64,000 bases of DNA, taken from positions 2,294,001 to 2,358,000 of the forward strand of contig JAGTXZ010000003.1 of assembly GCA_018398575.1 (NCBI GenBank), read 5' to 3'. The position numbers and the translations under genes are program-made. Below the pieces are notes generated by a model. The model worked only from the letters and a program-made list of their open reading frames with translations, ran no database searches and was not told the DNA's origin. Each line of letters opens with the position of its first letter. The stretch's first letter is position 1. Below are positions 21,986 to 32,803 of this stretch, one piece after another. This DNA comes from Ampelomyces quisqualis (lineage: Eukaryota; Ascomycota; Dothideomycetes; Pleosporales; Phaeosphaeriaceae).

Positions 21986-23074
21986 TCAAACTTCTCTACA
22001 CCTCACTCCATCCTCGTCAACCCACTCCCTAAACCCCCCTTTTCTCCTCGCCAACTTCCTCAACTCCACTTCCACCTCTGTATCATCATCATCATCATCA
22101 TCATCACCATCCGCTGCATTCCACACATTCCGCAACCCACTCCCCCTTCTCGGGACGTACTTGCCCGCACTCTCCACATCACCACATGTCCCCGCCGAGC
22201 CACCACGCGGTACCTTTCCCGCCTTGACCTTGCGCTCCGCGCGCCTCTGGCCCACAAATTGCTGCGCGGCGTAGGCGTCGAGAAAGTCCAGGCGCGCGGA
22301 TACGCGGTGGGTAGTTTGAGCGTGGGATTCCGTGTAGGGGGGCAGGATGGCTAGAAACTTTTTTTTTTCGGGGGTTTGTGTCAGGACTTTTGATGTGCCA
22401 TGGAGTGAGAAGGGAAGGGGAGGGGGGGGACGTACTTTACTCGGATCGGATTGTTTGCTGGAGGAAATGTCGTCGAGGATACGGTTGATTTCGCGTTGGT
22501 GGTGGGGGGGGAGGAGGTCTGATAGGGTTGTAGTGCTGAGGAGGGATGCGAGGGTTAGTGGAGGCGTAGGGTTTTTCTGGGCGTGGCTTTGGAGGTTCTT
22601 TGGAGCGGTCGTTGGTATGCGTGTATCCTCTCTAGCCTCTCTTCTTCCCGCTTTCCGAGGAATTCTACTCCTCTGCTTCACAGCAATGTCGACGTCCTTG
22701 TCCTCTTTCTGCTTCCCTTTGTGTCCTCGCACTTTCTCCTTTTCCTTCGTTTCTGCCCGTTGACTCATAATGGGAACAGGTAATCGACTTCCGGACACAG
22801 GCGATCCCACGCCCAGACGCCTACAATGCAAGCCTTCAAATACGCTTATCAATTTCTCAACCTTCCCGACGTTTCTATTTTTCAGAACAGCTGGTTTCGA
22901 TGACTGCCTGGGTAGACGCCCAGGTATTACTTCGGCGCCTGTTCCGCTATCTCTTCTACTTTCAGATGACATGGCGGCTTGGTCAGTAACGACCGGCTGC
23001 TTGCCTTTGCCGAGTCTTGTATGCTTCACGTAGTCGGATGGGTAGTCCACGATGGTCAGAGGTGAGGTCGGCAT
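21986..23074 (-). CDS. Unknown basic protein with C-terminal acidic run
   Basis: The frame is open for 362 residues, but minus-strand GTACGT at 22435-22430 and an acceptor at 22358, with a CTGAC branch-like site, suggest a 78-bp intron (exons 23074-22436 and 22357-21986). Being a multiple of three, it can be retained without a frameshift; spliced length is 336 residues. Most of the protein is Lys/Arg/Ser-rich and probably disordered. A conserved-looking helical part (STTTLSDLLPPHHQREINRI, then ARLDFLDAYAAQQFVG) flanks the intron, and an eight-Asp run comes from an ATC/GAT trinucleotide repeat near 22083-22107. The family is not recognised. It converges on nma111. Confidence 0.65.
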   Translation of the reverse strand: MPTSPLTIVDYPSDYVKHTRLGKGKQPVVTDQAAMSSESRRDSGTGAEVIPGRLPRQSSKPAVLKNRNVGKVEKLISVFEGLHCRRLGVGSPVSGSRLPVPIMSQRAETKEKEKVRGHKGKQKEDKDVDIAVKQRSRIPRKAGRREAREDTRIPTTAPKNLQSHAQKNPTPPLTLASLLSTTTLSDLLPPHHQREINRILDDISSSKQSDPSKVRPPPPLPFSLHGTSKVLTQTPEKKKFLAILPPYTESHAQTTHRVSARLDFLDAYAAQQFVGQRRAERKVKAGKVPRGGSAGTCGDVESAGKYVPRRGSGLRNVWNAADGDDDDDDDDTEVEVELRKLARRKGGFREWVDEDGVRCREV

Positions 23075-23313
23075 GGCAAATACGGTGCGTGAGGGTTGGG
23101 GGGTGTTGTTGTGGCGTGGAACAATAGGAGAGGATACAGTGAGGCGGATGCAGCAAGGTCAGGGCAGTTTGCACAATAATTAAGAGAACTTTTTTGGTTG
23201 TTAGTATGGTGCTTGGACGAGTGTCACATTGGGACCGACAAAGCACAAACGACTCTTGAATACAACGGAACAACACATGGTCATGTATAGAAATGAATTG
23301 ATTTGTTACCAGG

Positions 23314-25236
23314 TTACGATGTCGGCTCGTCAAGCCCGACCTGTTCTCTCAACACCTTCTCCGCCACATCAGGCTCCACGCTGCCCTCAGCACTCCTCGC
23401 CATCATCTGTCCTACGAACCACTTGATTTTATTTTCTTGGTTCTTCTCCACAATGTCTTTGACCATGTCCGGTTTCTCTTTGAGCAGAGTCTGAGCCAGC
23501 GTAACGTACTCTGCTTCGGAGAGTGGTTTCAAGGTCATATCCTCTTCCTCGATGATCTGGTCCACTGGCCTGGCATCGCGCACAAATTTCAGTAGCAGCA
23601 GTTTCTTTGCGGATCGTGACGTGATAGTTTTCCGTTGAGAGTGAGCAATAATGGAAGCGAGCTCATTAGCGGTAACTCGTGAGGGGTCGAAGTCGATATC
23701 TTTGAACAGGCTACCAAGCTCCATCAGAACCCTATAATAATTTAGCAATAGTTATTTAATCAGTAATAGTGCTTACCAGTTACCAGCCACCCTACCTAAA
23801 TCAGCCTTGTCCACGGAGGGGACACTGATCGTCTGCAGGTGGTACAAGACATCATGGAAATAGTCCAGGCGGGCGCCATTCTCGAATGAAAGTAACGTGC
23901 CCGCGTCTTTTTGCGTAAGTCCGTACTCTTGTGTGAGCGTATCGACTATCGTGTCAGGTAGCTGAGGTAAAGACTGCTGGAGGTGGGTAATGAGATCCTG
24001 GTCGTGTCAGCAAGCGCGCCGAGGCGGGTAGGCATTTTTTCCCACCTCTCCAATAATCACGGGGGCGATGTCCGGGTCCGGCATGTATCGATAATCGATC
24101 TCACCCTCCTTGCCTCTTAGTCGCTTCGTGGTCTTGCTACCCAGGGTCCATCCGCGCGTCTCACCCCCGACAAAGCCTCCGCTTTCCAGAAGCTTGATTT
24201 GGCGATCACGTTCGGCAACGATGGCATCCTCTACAGCCTTCACGCTTGCCAGATTCTTGATCTCCGTTCGCTGACCCAACCCAGTCACGCCATGGTACGA
24301 GTGACGAGCCTCTGGTGTTTGTACGTTACGTTCGCGGATGGAAACGTTGACATCGGCGCGCAACCCGCCCATTTCCATGCCGGCCGTGCAAGCGTTGACT
24401 GTCTTCAATATGCTCTGGATCTTGCGCACACAAACGGCAGCAACTGCGGGATTGTGTATCTGAGGGAGGGTAATAATCTCGATTAGAGGATGAGAGACGC
24501 GGTTGAAGTCGAGTAGATGGGTGGAAGGGGGTTGCTGCACGGTCTTGGCGGTGTCCTGCTCCATCTGGACCTGCTTGATGCCAATAGTGATGGGACAGTC
24601 GGCAGGGGCAGTGCCAGGCGGGAAGTCGTGGGCATGGAGGGTAACGTGACCATCACGGGCGAAAGGCTCGTAGTACTGCGTGATCTGATAGCCAGCAGGC
24701 TGATCTTGGTAGAAGTAATGCTTGCGATCGAAGCTGCTCTTCCGTTGAATCGTGCAATTGAGGGCGAGGGCGCCACGTAGTGCAGGTATCAGTGTCTCTT
24801 TCTGAAAGTGAGGTTGGCTGCCTGGGAAAGCGACATCAAAGAGGGATACATGGCTGTTTGGAGCCTCGCTGATCGAAGTGGTGGCTCCCGAGAAGAGTTT
24901 CCGCGCTGTATTGAGTTCGGCGTGTATCTCGATGCCGACGGTGAGCTCCCACTTCTCCAGCCAGGCTTCCTGCATCTTCTGTATAGCTGCTCCTGAAGTA
25001 GGCACGGCGCGTCTGTCCTTCTTCTGTTGTTTGGCCGCCTCTTTCAGAGCTTTGCGGAACGAAGTGCCATCCTTCGCCGTCGGTTGGCTGTCAGTCACGA
25101 TGCTCCGTAGAGGAGCACGAAGGGGCGTATATGGTGTGCCCAATCGAGAGCCCCGAGTCCGACATAAGTACAATCTACATATGTACGGTCGTCTCGAAAT
25201 GCTGGCGAATGTGCCGCGCGTATTGCCGGCGAACAT
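23314..25236 (-). CDS. PET112: Mitochondrial Glu-tRNA(Gln) amidotransferase subunit B
   Basis: Three exons (25236-24046, 23997-23777, 23731-23314) give 609 residues. An Arg-rich N-terminus (residues 1-45) is a mitochondrial presequence. The catalytic-fold part begins at WELTVGIEIHAELNT and includes KHYFYQDQPAGYQITQ, FNRVSHPLIEI, GGLRADVNVS, TEIKNLASVKAVEDAI and DYRYMPDPDI, the signature order of GatB/PET112. The C-terminal tail domain (AKKLLLLKFV, NKIKWFVGQMM) is the GatB/YqeY helical domain. The enzyme forms a complex with GatA and GatF and converts misacylated Glu-tRNA(Gln) to Gln-tRNA(Gln) for mitochondrial translation. Both introns are short (48 and 45 bp) and the frame closes precisely. 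Confidence 0.93.
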
Positions 25237-25645
25237 GATGTGTCACGTGTGGTTGGACGAGTGCGGTGCGGATATGCGCGCGAGACTTGCGGACGGTCTG
25301 TGCTCACTTCCGAACAGCATCAGATCCAGGTCCTCCGGGTGCTATGTTGACGTCGACAGTCTGGCACTTCATCAAGTTGTCGTAGAAGCGAAGCCTGCGC
25401 CATCGCCAGAATCGTTCCCGCTGAAGATTCAGGTTCGATCTCGCATACTGGGGGCCAAAAGACGGTCGTGCCCTGTTCGTTCTCGACATCCTTCACGCCG
25501 TCCACTGTAGTCGAGACTTTCCGATTTCGACGCGTCCATTCGCTGCCAATATCGCCTTATCTTTCCTGCCCAGATGAAGAATGAGGTTGATCCTTAGTCC
25601 TGAGCCTCTGCCAAAGGCCTCCACTACCACAACCTCCTCTGGCGC
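25237..25645. other. Intergenic region, no supported gene
   Basis: About 400 bp. Frames of about 60 codons occur on the minus strand (25304-25505) without recognisable sequence; none is called. Confidence 0.5.
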
Positions 25646-27480
25646 TCACTGAGCAAGCTTCTCCAACACTCCAGAAAGTCGTACGATCAGCCACCCAATA
25701 ACTCTTTGTCTTCTCCCTAGAGTACCACTCTTTTCAAAGTTGCGCTGAAAAATCGCAACGCGGCCTGGCCGTTCCCGTGCTTCGTCGGCTTCCAAGTCAC
25801 ATGAGCTGTCCACTCCAGGTGCAACAGTACTCGGAATTGTGCTTGATTGCACTGTCGTGGGAGCGTAGACTTGGATGTAGCAAGTTACAGGCTGGTAATA
25901 TTGGAACGCGCCGTCAGTGTTGAGGTCTGGTACGGCGGTGGCGTCGACGCTTGCCATGTGTCTCCTCGTTGTGGTGCTGTCGATGTTTCTTGCGTTCCAG
26001 GATCCGCGCCTGAACTCTCCGGAACCGACTGCGATATCTCTCCCAAACCTCAGGATCTCGGGGTCTGTCAGAGGGTGATTTAAATATGCCCGGAAGCACC
26101 TGTACACCTGGCCATTGGCCGAAATCTGACTCTGGCGGTAGTCGCGTGGCCTCAGCAAAGCGAATACTTCCCATGCGGACTCAGTTGCCTGTGCTGCGAG
26201 CACAATGGGTACTGATGTCGGCTTCAGTGTTGCCTCTTGAGCAGGGGATTCCTTTCGATCTTGGTCTTTGCTCTCAACAAAATCTGGTTTACCTCTATTG
26301 TGTTCGCCTTGATGTTCGCTGGTCTACATGTGGCGTCAAATTGCTGTGCGCCCTTGGCTTTCGCTCTTCTCAGGAGCTCCTTGGCTTTGGCCTTATCTGC
26401 TTACAAATTCGCTGCTCCGATGGCAGCGTTACGTTCCAATGCTTCCTTTTCTGACTGGTCCTCTGGTGACAGAGGCGCCGAAGTTGGATCTGGATGTCTC
26501 GTGGCCCCTACGACACCAGGAGTCCAAGAACTTTCACCTCCACAGTCGCCGCCAGGAATCGAAGAGAGCCCGCTTACAACGCTGGACATGTGGTTCCTCC
26601 GTGCGATATAATATGCGACCAAGAGTGATCGATAGCGTGCCAATTCAAAGGTATTTGCCGAAAAGGCGCTTCCGGACCTTGGACTTGGCACGATGTAGAA
26701 GCTTCTTCAAGTCAGCCTGCTCGTTTGCAAATCTTGCCTTGATGGTCGCGATTTTGCTTGCAGGTGTTAGTTGCCACGTTGTCTCTGGGATGGAATGTAA
26801 CGTGCCGCCAAAACCGCCAGGTATACAGGCAGTAGATGAGCTGCCACAGCAAATACAGAAGCTATCGCCGTCCTCGTTGCAGCCTGACATGCACGTCTGT
26901 CGAACTTCAGTACCTTCGTGTTCGAGATGAAAGATTAGTGAATCCTTCCAGGCCTGTGCTTCTTTCTGGCTACCAGATGCCTGGTATTTGTCGTGGCCTC
27001 GTGGAAGAGTGCCTTCGCTCTGACTTTATTCAACGCCAATTTCTGCTCGTATCTCTCAAGCTTGTAGCCTCCTCTTCTTTGTAGGCCAAAAACTCTTCTG
27101 GTGATAAAGGTACGACACTGGAGGGCTTGGAAGTGATTTCCAAGTCGGCAAGGTGTTCAGTTGAGATATCGGTCTCAAGAGTTATGGCTCTAGTTGAGGT
27201 TGGACTCGATGTCGAAGGGGCACCTCACGTTCCACTTGATGCTTCGCCAGGCATGCGCCAGATTAGTGGATCACGTACTTCTTGCCGGACAACAGTTTCT
27301 TGATCTCGGTCTTGGTCTCGTGCTGAGTCCTAGTGACGGCCTTTCTCTCTGGCTCTTCGCTCCTACTACCTCACTTGTGACTCTGCAATTTTGCGTTGCT
27401 CCGCCTCTTTCCGTACTTGGTACTCTTCTGGTGATAAGGGCTCTGGATTCGATGAAGTGGGCAACACTAGGACAGGCAAT
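25646..27480 (-). pseudogene. Broken Lys/Arg/Glu-rich reading frames with PL(S/T)PE repeats
   Basis: The minus strand has a series of coding-like segments that do not join. A repeated start, PLSPE followed by a charged helix, occurs at about 27421-27440 (PLSPEEYQVRKEAEQRKIAE), 27091-27110 (PLSPEEFLAYKEEE) and 26451-26475 (PLSPEDQSEKEALERN), the DNA sharing a TCTGGTGAYAR core. Downstream pieces carry LLxRAKxK-type segments (KELLRRAKAKG, ILLRAKTKIER, KKLLHRAKSKVRKR). Stops interrupt otherwise continuous frames at 27363-27368 (two TAG), 27330-27332, 27225-27227 and 26401-26403, and at least one shift is needed near 27070. The last piece (25646 to about 26320) is open for about 220 codons. Short introns could explain some stops, but not all. 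A decayed repeat-containing gene is the likeliest reading. Confidence 0.4.
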
Positions 27481-27741
27481 AACAGAAGAGGTGCCGCCGC
27501 AACCACCACTGGAACCTACTGAGGCGATACCACCGGCTGAAGCGATACCGCAGGCTCCGCTTGAAGCTCTACAGGACATACGATGAATCTAGGTCAGAAG
27601 CTTACTGAAAATCTTGAGCTTCAGGTACACAAGCATGTATCGGCCTGGCGTTTCTTCCGCTTCGGATGTCGCTTTTCGTGTGGACAATTTCCGTTTGGCC
27701 CGTCGATCTACTCGTCAATCCTCCCTTCGTTTCTTCTCTTT

Positions 27742-28298
27742 CTACGCGTAGATGTTGTAGAACTCACTACCATCAACAAAAACCGAGTCGATGGTGTGGT
27801 TGTTGAAGCTTAGATCCGACCAGAGAATATCTTCTTCAAGCGGAATCTGAACCTGTCTCGCTTCCGTCCAGTAAGGACTGCTGCTGCGCCGGTTCTGAGC
27901 TTGGCCTCCGCTCGGCGTTGTTTTCTCTCGAATCTGGAGAAGCGCATACGCGCGAGGCGTTGCCTTTCTTTTGGCGTGAGTGGACGGGAAGGGCGAGATG
28001 TGGCGTGTGGCTGATGCCAAGTGTGATAGAAAGTTCTTCGGGGCACTGGTCGTGGACGTGGACGTGTACGATGTGATCGAGCTTTGCGTCGTTGGGCGTG
28101 TTGCTGCTGCGCAGGAGTAAGAGGGCTGGAGTACGGTGGGAATACTACGAAGGGCATGTACCAGATGTCAAATGATGGAAGAGCTGGACGTTTGTTGTGA
28201 TGTGATCGTTTATTACCGGTGCACTGGTGAATTGTTGCAAAGTAAAGGCCTGAAGGAAGGTGAAGTTGTTTATGAGCTGACAATAGGATGCGTGTCAA
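27742..28298 (-). pseudogene. Arg-rich reading frame, possibly frameshifted
   Basis: A minus-strand frame (28298, or ATG at 28157, down to 27810) is dominated by Arg, Pro, Gln and His, and contains PLTPKERQRLARMRFSRFERKQRR, the same PL(T/S)PxE-plus-charged-helix pattern as the neighbouring fragments. In its last third another frame reads more naturally (IPLEEDILWSDLSFNNHT to FYNIYA, stop at 27742-27744), so a one-base shift is suspected near 27830-27870. Beyond that stop the same frame continues with Lys/Arg-rich sequence (KEKKRRED, then RRAKRKLSTRK) interrupted by TGA at 27715-27717. It may be an intact small gene or the 5' part of the decayed locus next to it. Confidence 0.35.
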
Positions 28299-28776
28299 AA
28301 GTAATGGTGGCGTAGCCCAAAGTATACCAAGTATGTTGTATGAAGGTATTTGGCAGCAGAAGCCAAGAATGAACTAAGTTTGTTTACATCTCACTGCAGG
28401 CATAGCGCGCATTCTCTAAAGATTCGTGTGGCAGGTGAAGCGTAGTCGTCAGGCAGGCAGTTACCAACCGCAAAGCACGAACATAGCATCGCAAGCATGG
28501 GGAAGAGAAGACGTGCACAAGGGTTTTTGATAAGCATGAGATCATTATCATTTTTAGCATTATATATGTTGTATGCACACCATTAGGTATCATGAAAATT
28601 ATGGTTGACGATAGCCATCAGAGTTGGACTTTGTGAGTGTATGCGTACCACTTCGTTGTGACCAAGTCCTGTAGACTGCAACCAATAAGAACGACAAAGA
28701 TATACGCCAGACCCCATGAGCAATCGCCGCACGCAACAGACAGGCTCAGTGTCAGACCGAGAAGCACAGATAGTGC
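28299..28776. other. Intergenic region, no supported gene
   Basis: About 480 bp, fairly A/T-rich at its centre. No coding or structural signal was found. Confidence 0.5.
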
Positions 28777-30156
28777 TTAGTAGACGAACTTGCGATCGCC
28801 CATGATCGCCCAAAGCTCCTCCACAACAGCCTTCTGCTCCTCGTGCTTCGCATGGCGAACAGCAAAGTACAAGCGGCCTTCGAGCGTTGGCTCCCAATCA
28901 CCAGGGTTCGCGGACGCTACGATACCACCAGCTTCCTCAAGGATGATCCAGCCAGCACACACGTCCCAAACCCAAACACCACCTTCCCAGAAGCAATCGA
29001 GCATGCCCTGAGCGACGTAGCAGAAATCGAGAGCGGCAGAACCGTTGGAGCGGACAGACTTGCAGAATGCGCCGCCTTCTTCCTTGTCGGTCAAGAGCTT
29101 CTTGTGAACGTCGGTGCGGAGCTCCCAGTTGGGACCTTTGCGCTGGTTGCCCCATTCGACTGCAACAAGACATGTGCGAAGAGAGGGCATGGGGGCCGAG
29201 ACTGGCTGTAGAGGGAGCTTGAATTGTGCACCAGTGTTCGTCTTGGTCAGGTATGAACCTTGGTTCTTGATGGCGGTGTACATGTCTCCTCGAAATGGGT
29301 TGTACACGACGCCGACGACAGGCTTTTTGTCCAGCGTCAGAGCCAGAGAGATGGCGCAGTTCGGAACACCTTTCGAGAAGTTGAGTGTCCCATCAATGGG
29401 GTCACAGACAAACGTAGGGGAGTCGGCAAGCTTGGTATCGTGCTTGAATGTCTCTTCACCCAGGAAAGCGAAAGTAGGGTAAGTACCCGTGACACATTCC
29501 TGCACCATTTTCTCGACTTGCTTATCATACTGTGTGACAAGATCTGACGTGTTGTTCTTGGTCGAGGCGGCGACAAGGAACTGATGTTCGGCTTCTAGCA
29601 TGATCTTGCCTCCAGCTCGGGCAATCTCGACAAGCAGATCATGAGCTTTCTGAAGATCTTCTTGGGTCAATTTGTGCTTCAGCAGTACTAGATCGAAGTC
29701 GGGAGTGGCTGATGGAGTTGAGGTAGTAGTCGAAGCCGACGAAGAACCACATTCGCTATCGTTTGGACTGCTGACAGGAGACATGGCCAGAGAGCTCATC
29801 TGGCGGATGGGCGAAACAGGTTCGATGATTCGTGGAATATTCAATGGAGATTGGATGACGTGTTGTTGATGACCTGAAGTTATCGGGGGTTGATCGAAAA
29901 TTGTGTTTCGTTGAGGGATGTTGGTCGTTGTCTGATGCAGTGAGAGAGATTGAGATTGGGGAGAATCATTGGAGCAGTCGGAAGAAGCTCTTGTTATACG
30001 CTTCGTGGAGTAACATTGTTGTGAAGGAACATTGGGAGCAATGTGTGGTGATTGTTCCATACACAATCCGTTGCAGCATGGCCATAGCCAGCGCGACAAT
30101 GCTATGGTCATAGAGATCGATGAAGCCCCGCCACGGATCAGTGTAGTTGATAGCAT
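28777..30156 (-). CDS. Inositol monophosphatase-family phosphatase (QutG-like)
   Basis: An intronless frame of 459 residues from the ATG at 30156. The metal-dependent phosphatase core runs from about residue 160: SDLVTQYDKQVE, FLGEETF (Glu234-Glu235), DPIDGTLNFSKG (Asp252, Asp255) and VWDVCAGWIILEEAGG (Asp398), the three metal-binding signatures of the inositol monophosphatase superfamily. Fungal relatives include inositol-1-phosphatase and the quinate-cluster protein QutG; sequence alone does not decide between them, and no quinate genes are nearby. The 119 residues before the internal ATG at 29799 are Ser/Gln/Pro-rich, so the true start may be 29799, giving 340 residues, closer to the family's usual length. 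Confidence 0.87.
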   Translation of the reverse strand: MLSTTLIRGGASSISMTIALSRWLWPCCNGLCMEQSPHIAPNVPSQQCYSTKRITRASSDCSNDSPQSQSLSLHQTTTNIPQRNTIFDQPPITSGHQQHVIQSPLNIPRIIEPVSPIRQMSSLAMSPVSSPNDSECGSSSASTTTSTPSATPDFDLVLLKHKLTQEDLQKAHDLLVEIARAGGKIMLEAEHQFLVAASTKNNTSDLVTQYDKQVEKMVQECVTGTYPTFAFLGEETFKHDTKLADSPTFVCDPIDGTLNFSKGVPNCAISLALTLDKKPVVGVVYNPFRGDMYTAIKNQGSYLTKTNTGAQFKLPLQPVSAPMPSLRTCLVAVEWGNQRKGPNWELRTDVHKKLLTDKEEGGAFCKSVRSNGSAALDFCYVAQGMLDCFWEGGVWVWDVCAGWIILEEAGGIVASANPGDWEPTLEGRLYFAVRHAKHEEQKAVVEELWAIMGDRKFVY

Positions 30157-32803
30157 TGTGAGTTTCGACAGTCAAAAGGATCATCCTTGTAAAAGTACCC
30201 ACTCCGGTAGCCAATGCACGCCGCAGGCATTGTTTCGAGCTAGGCGTAAACGAATACGCCCTAGAATGCTAGAACCTATTATCTGCAGGCTCAGGCGGAG
30301 TCTCAGCTGTTTGCGATGCTTTCATCCTGTCAGTAAAGACACCAGGCCTAGCGGTTATTCGCGATTGGTTCAATTTGCGTTTGAGGTGATCCACACACTG
30401 GTGGGTGGAATTTTGGAATAAGGAAAAGAAAATGTATAATCCGTGCATGACAATGGTAATTCGGACGAGCCTAATCCACCTATCGAAGGTCAACAGACTA
30501 TGCCTTGACGTGTGGGCTTCTGATTACGAATTATTACTACGGAGTAGGCCTGGTGAAGATGGTTTGGGTAGAGCTAGGGTCGGGAGTTGCGAATGTCACT
30601 GGTGTCCGCACCGGCCTGAATGATCATTGTGCAAGATTGCAAAATGGCCTTGATCAGATTCCATTCGACTCGACCGGTCCAGACATACGTGTCAAAGTCC
30701 GCTCTTCCGGGAGACTACATACATGCAACCTTACCTTACAATGGCAGAGTACCTGATTGTTCCCAAGCCGTTCTTGTTGATTGACCGCAGGTTCCTGCAG
30801 TCGGTAGTACGACACCTGTCTGAAAGAAATCACGTGATCTCGACATTGATGTGCATACATGATACACAGATTCCTGGAAAATACCGATGTGTTCTCTCGC
30901 AAGGTAGTCGGACGGGGATGTTCGAGGCCATGTCCGATGTCGAAGCCTCACACCGGTACTTCCGAATCAGGAATACCGGCGGGGCAAGCGATGTTTGAAG
31001 AACGATGTTAGTATCCGTATCCATATGAGGATGACGAGATAAGCCATCTGGCGCAGCTGAACGATCACCACCGGTCCGTGCACACTACCATTTTGGTGGT
31101 AGAGATATATGGCTTCAGAGACTACAGCTATCTCTATTGACGATGGTGTTGAGTTTCAAGATGGGGCGCGGCACGTGACTCTCAAAGTTTCCGCCCGTAC
31201 TTAGCGGACCGAGTACTGGACTCTTCTTCCTCGATTGGTTCATATCAATCAGAAAGAGATAAAATTGTGTTTGCACACACACATGCAGCAAAAGAACGTC
31301 TCGCAAACCGCCGAATCTAAGTCTACTTCTATCGAAACTTCTCAAGTCGACACCATGCCATAACCAACAAAAGAACGCCAGCCCAACGCCCGCTCCACCC
31401 GCCGAACCCTCGCATCCTCATCCCAAGTCCCTAACCGCTCCCACCCAATTTCCACTAACTCGCCAACTCCTCTCCACCGACCAAGCCACACGCACCACAG
31501 CACCAAACCCACCTCCCTCCCATCCACATGCCGCCCAATCTACTACGAAGCACACACCATCCCGCTCCGCAGTGCAACCCATGCTTCCCAACCCATCGGC
31601 CACGCCCCGCTCGTTGACACAACCGATAACCAGCAGCACCCCATATCCTCGCAGCACGGGGCGATCACGTGTACCATGTACACGACCAACTCCACGGTCA
31701 ATTCCACTGCAGCCCGAGAACGCGCCACAAGTTCTTGTTGCTGCGGTGATGCTGGAAGAGGAGGATTCCGGTGTACATCTGGCCTGCTACACTCGGTGCG
31801 CATTACGATTTGGATGGAGTTGGCGATGTGGTGCGGGATGTGGTGGGGCTGAGTAGGTGTTGAGAAGGTGTGCTGGACGTTGGAGGCAGGGATTGATGTG
31901 GCGCGGATGTGGTGGAAGAGTTTGTATGGGACAGGCAGGAAAGTATCTGTCGGGGAGTGGCGGTGGAGTATACGTGGGTAGGGAGTGAGAATATAAAAGG
32001 GGCGTGGAATGTGGATGGTGGGGAGACGAGAATGAGGGAGAATCGGGCGGTGAGGGTGGGGTGGAGGGCGCTGGGGTTTAAGAGGGAGTATGTGAGCTAT
32101 GATCGTATGGATTGTTTGTGCTTGGACGGGTATCCGGGAATCGAAGGGAAGCCTTGGACGTGGACGGGGTCAGGTGTGAAGAGTCGAAGACCTCCTGGCG
32201 ACTGCGAGGGTATCCGCAGAAGATGGTTTTACGGCGATACACATGCGCATTGGATGGATCCATGAGTGCGTCGTCCAACCATAGAGAGTTGAGCATATAC
32301 TGACAACTACGAGGGTACAAAGTAGGAATTCGGCTCAACGGACCTGTTCAAGACATTCGAGGGGGTCCGACAACTACGAGGACAAGTCTGTGCAAAGCAT
32401 ACCATGAGACTTCACTGTCACAATGGCTCTTCAACAAGCACAAAATTGGTGTAGACTTTCAAGATACCAATTCTCCAAGGCTTAACGACCAAATGTATCT
32501 TTTGTACCCCTGCAGTGGTGCTTGTGAAGATCGTTGCCCGGCGTAGGCCCTCCGCGGGCCTGACCGTGATACAAATTCCGTCCACATGCCAATAGCCCTA
32601 GACCGAGAGGTAAGGCGTGGATTTTCATATGCTGGAAAGTCTTTGAACCCCATTCGCGCTCCAATATAAAAAGCAAAAGATGAGACAGGAAACGATTGTT
32701 ACTGACCTCAAGAGTAGCATATTATAAACTTAGGCGGAGGAACAACATGGGCGGCAGGCATTTTGGTAACGTATTGTTTGACTCGCAAAGGCTCTAGAAA
32801 GCC
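30157..32803. other. Large intergenic region with one unassigned open stretch
   Basis: About 2.6 kb with no confident gene. A TACGGAGTA motif lies at 30538-30546. Between about 31370 and 32270 the plus strand shows long open stretches in changing frames, the last at 31909-32265 (118 codons, with AVEYTWVGSENIKGAW and VGWRALGFKREYVSYDRMD). They look coding-like, but no start, intron set or family could be assigned. Confidence 0.45.

Noticed and set aside
24878..25510. Plus-strand frame of 210 codons over the 5' end of the GatB gene
   Set aside because: It lies antisense to the conserved GatB exon 1 and has no recognisable features.
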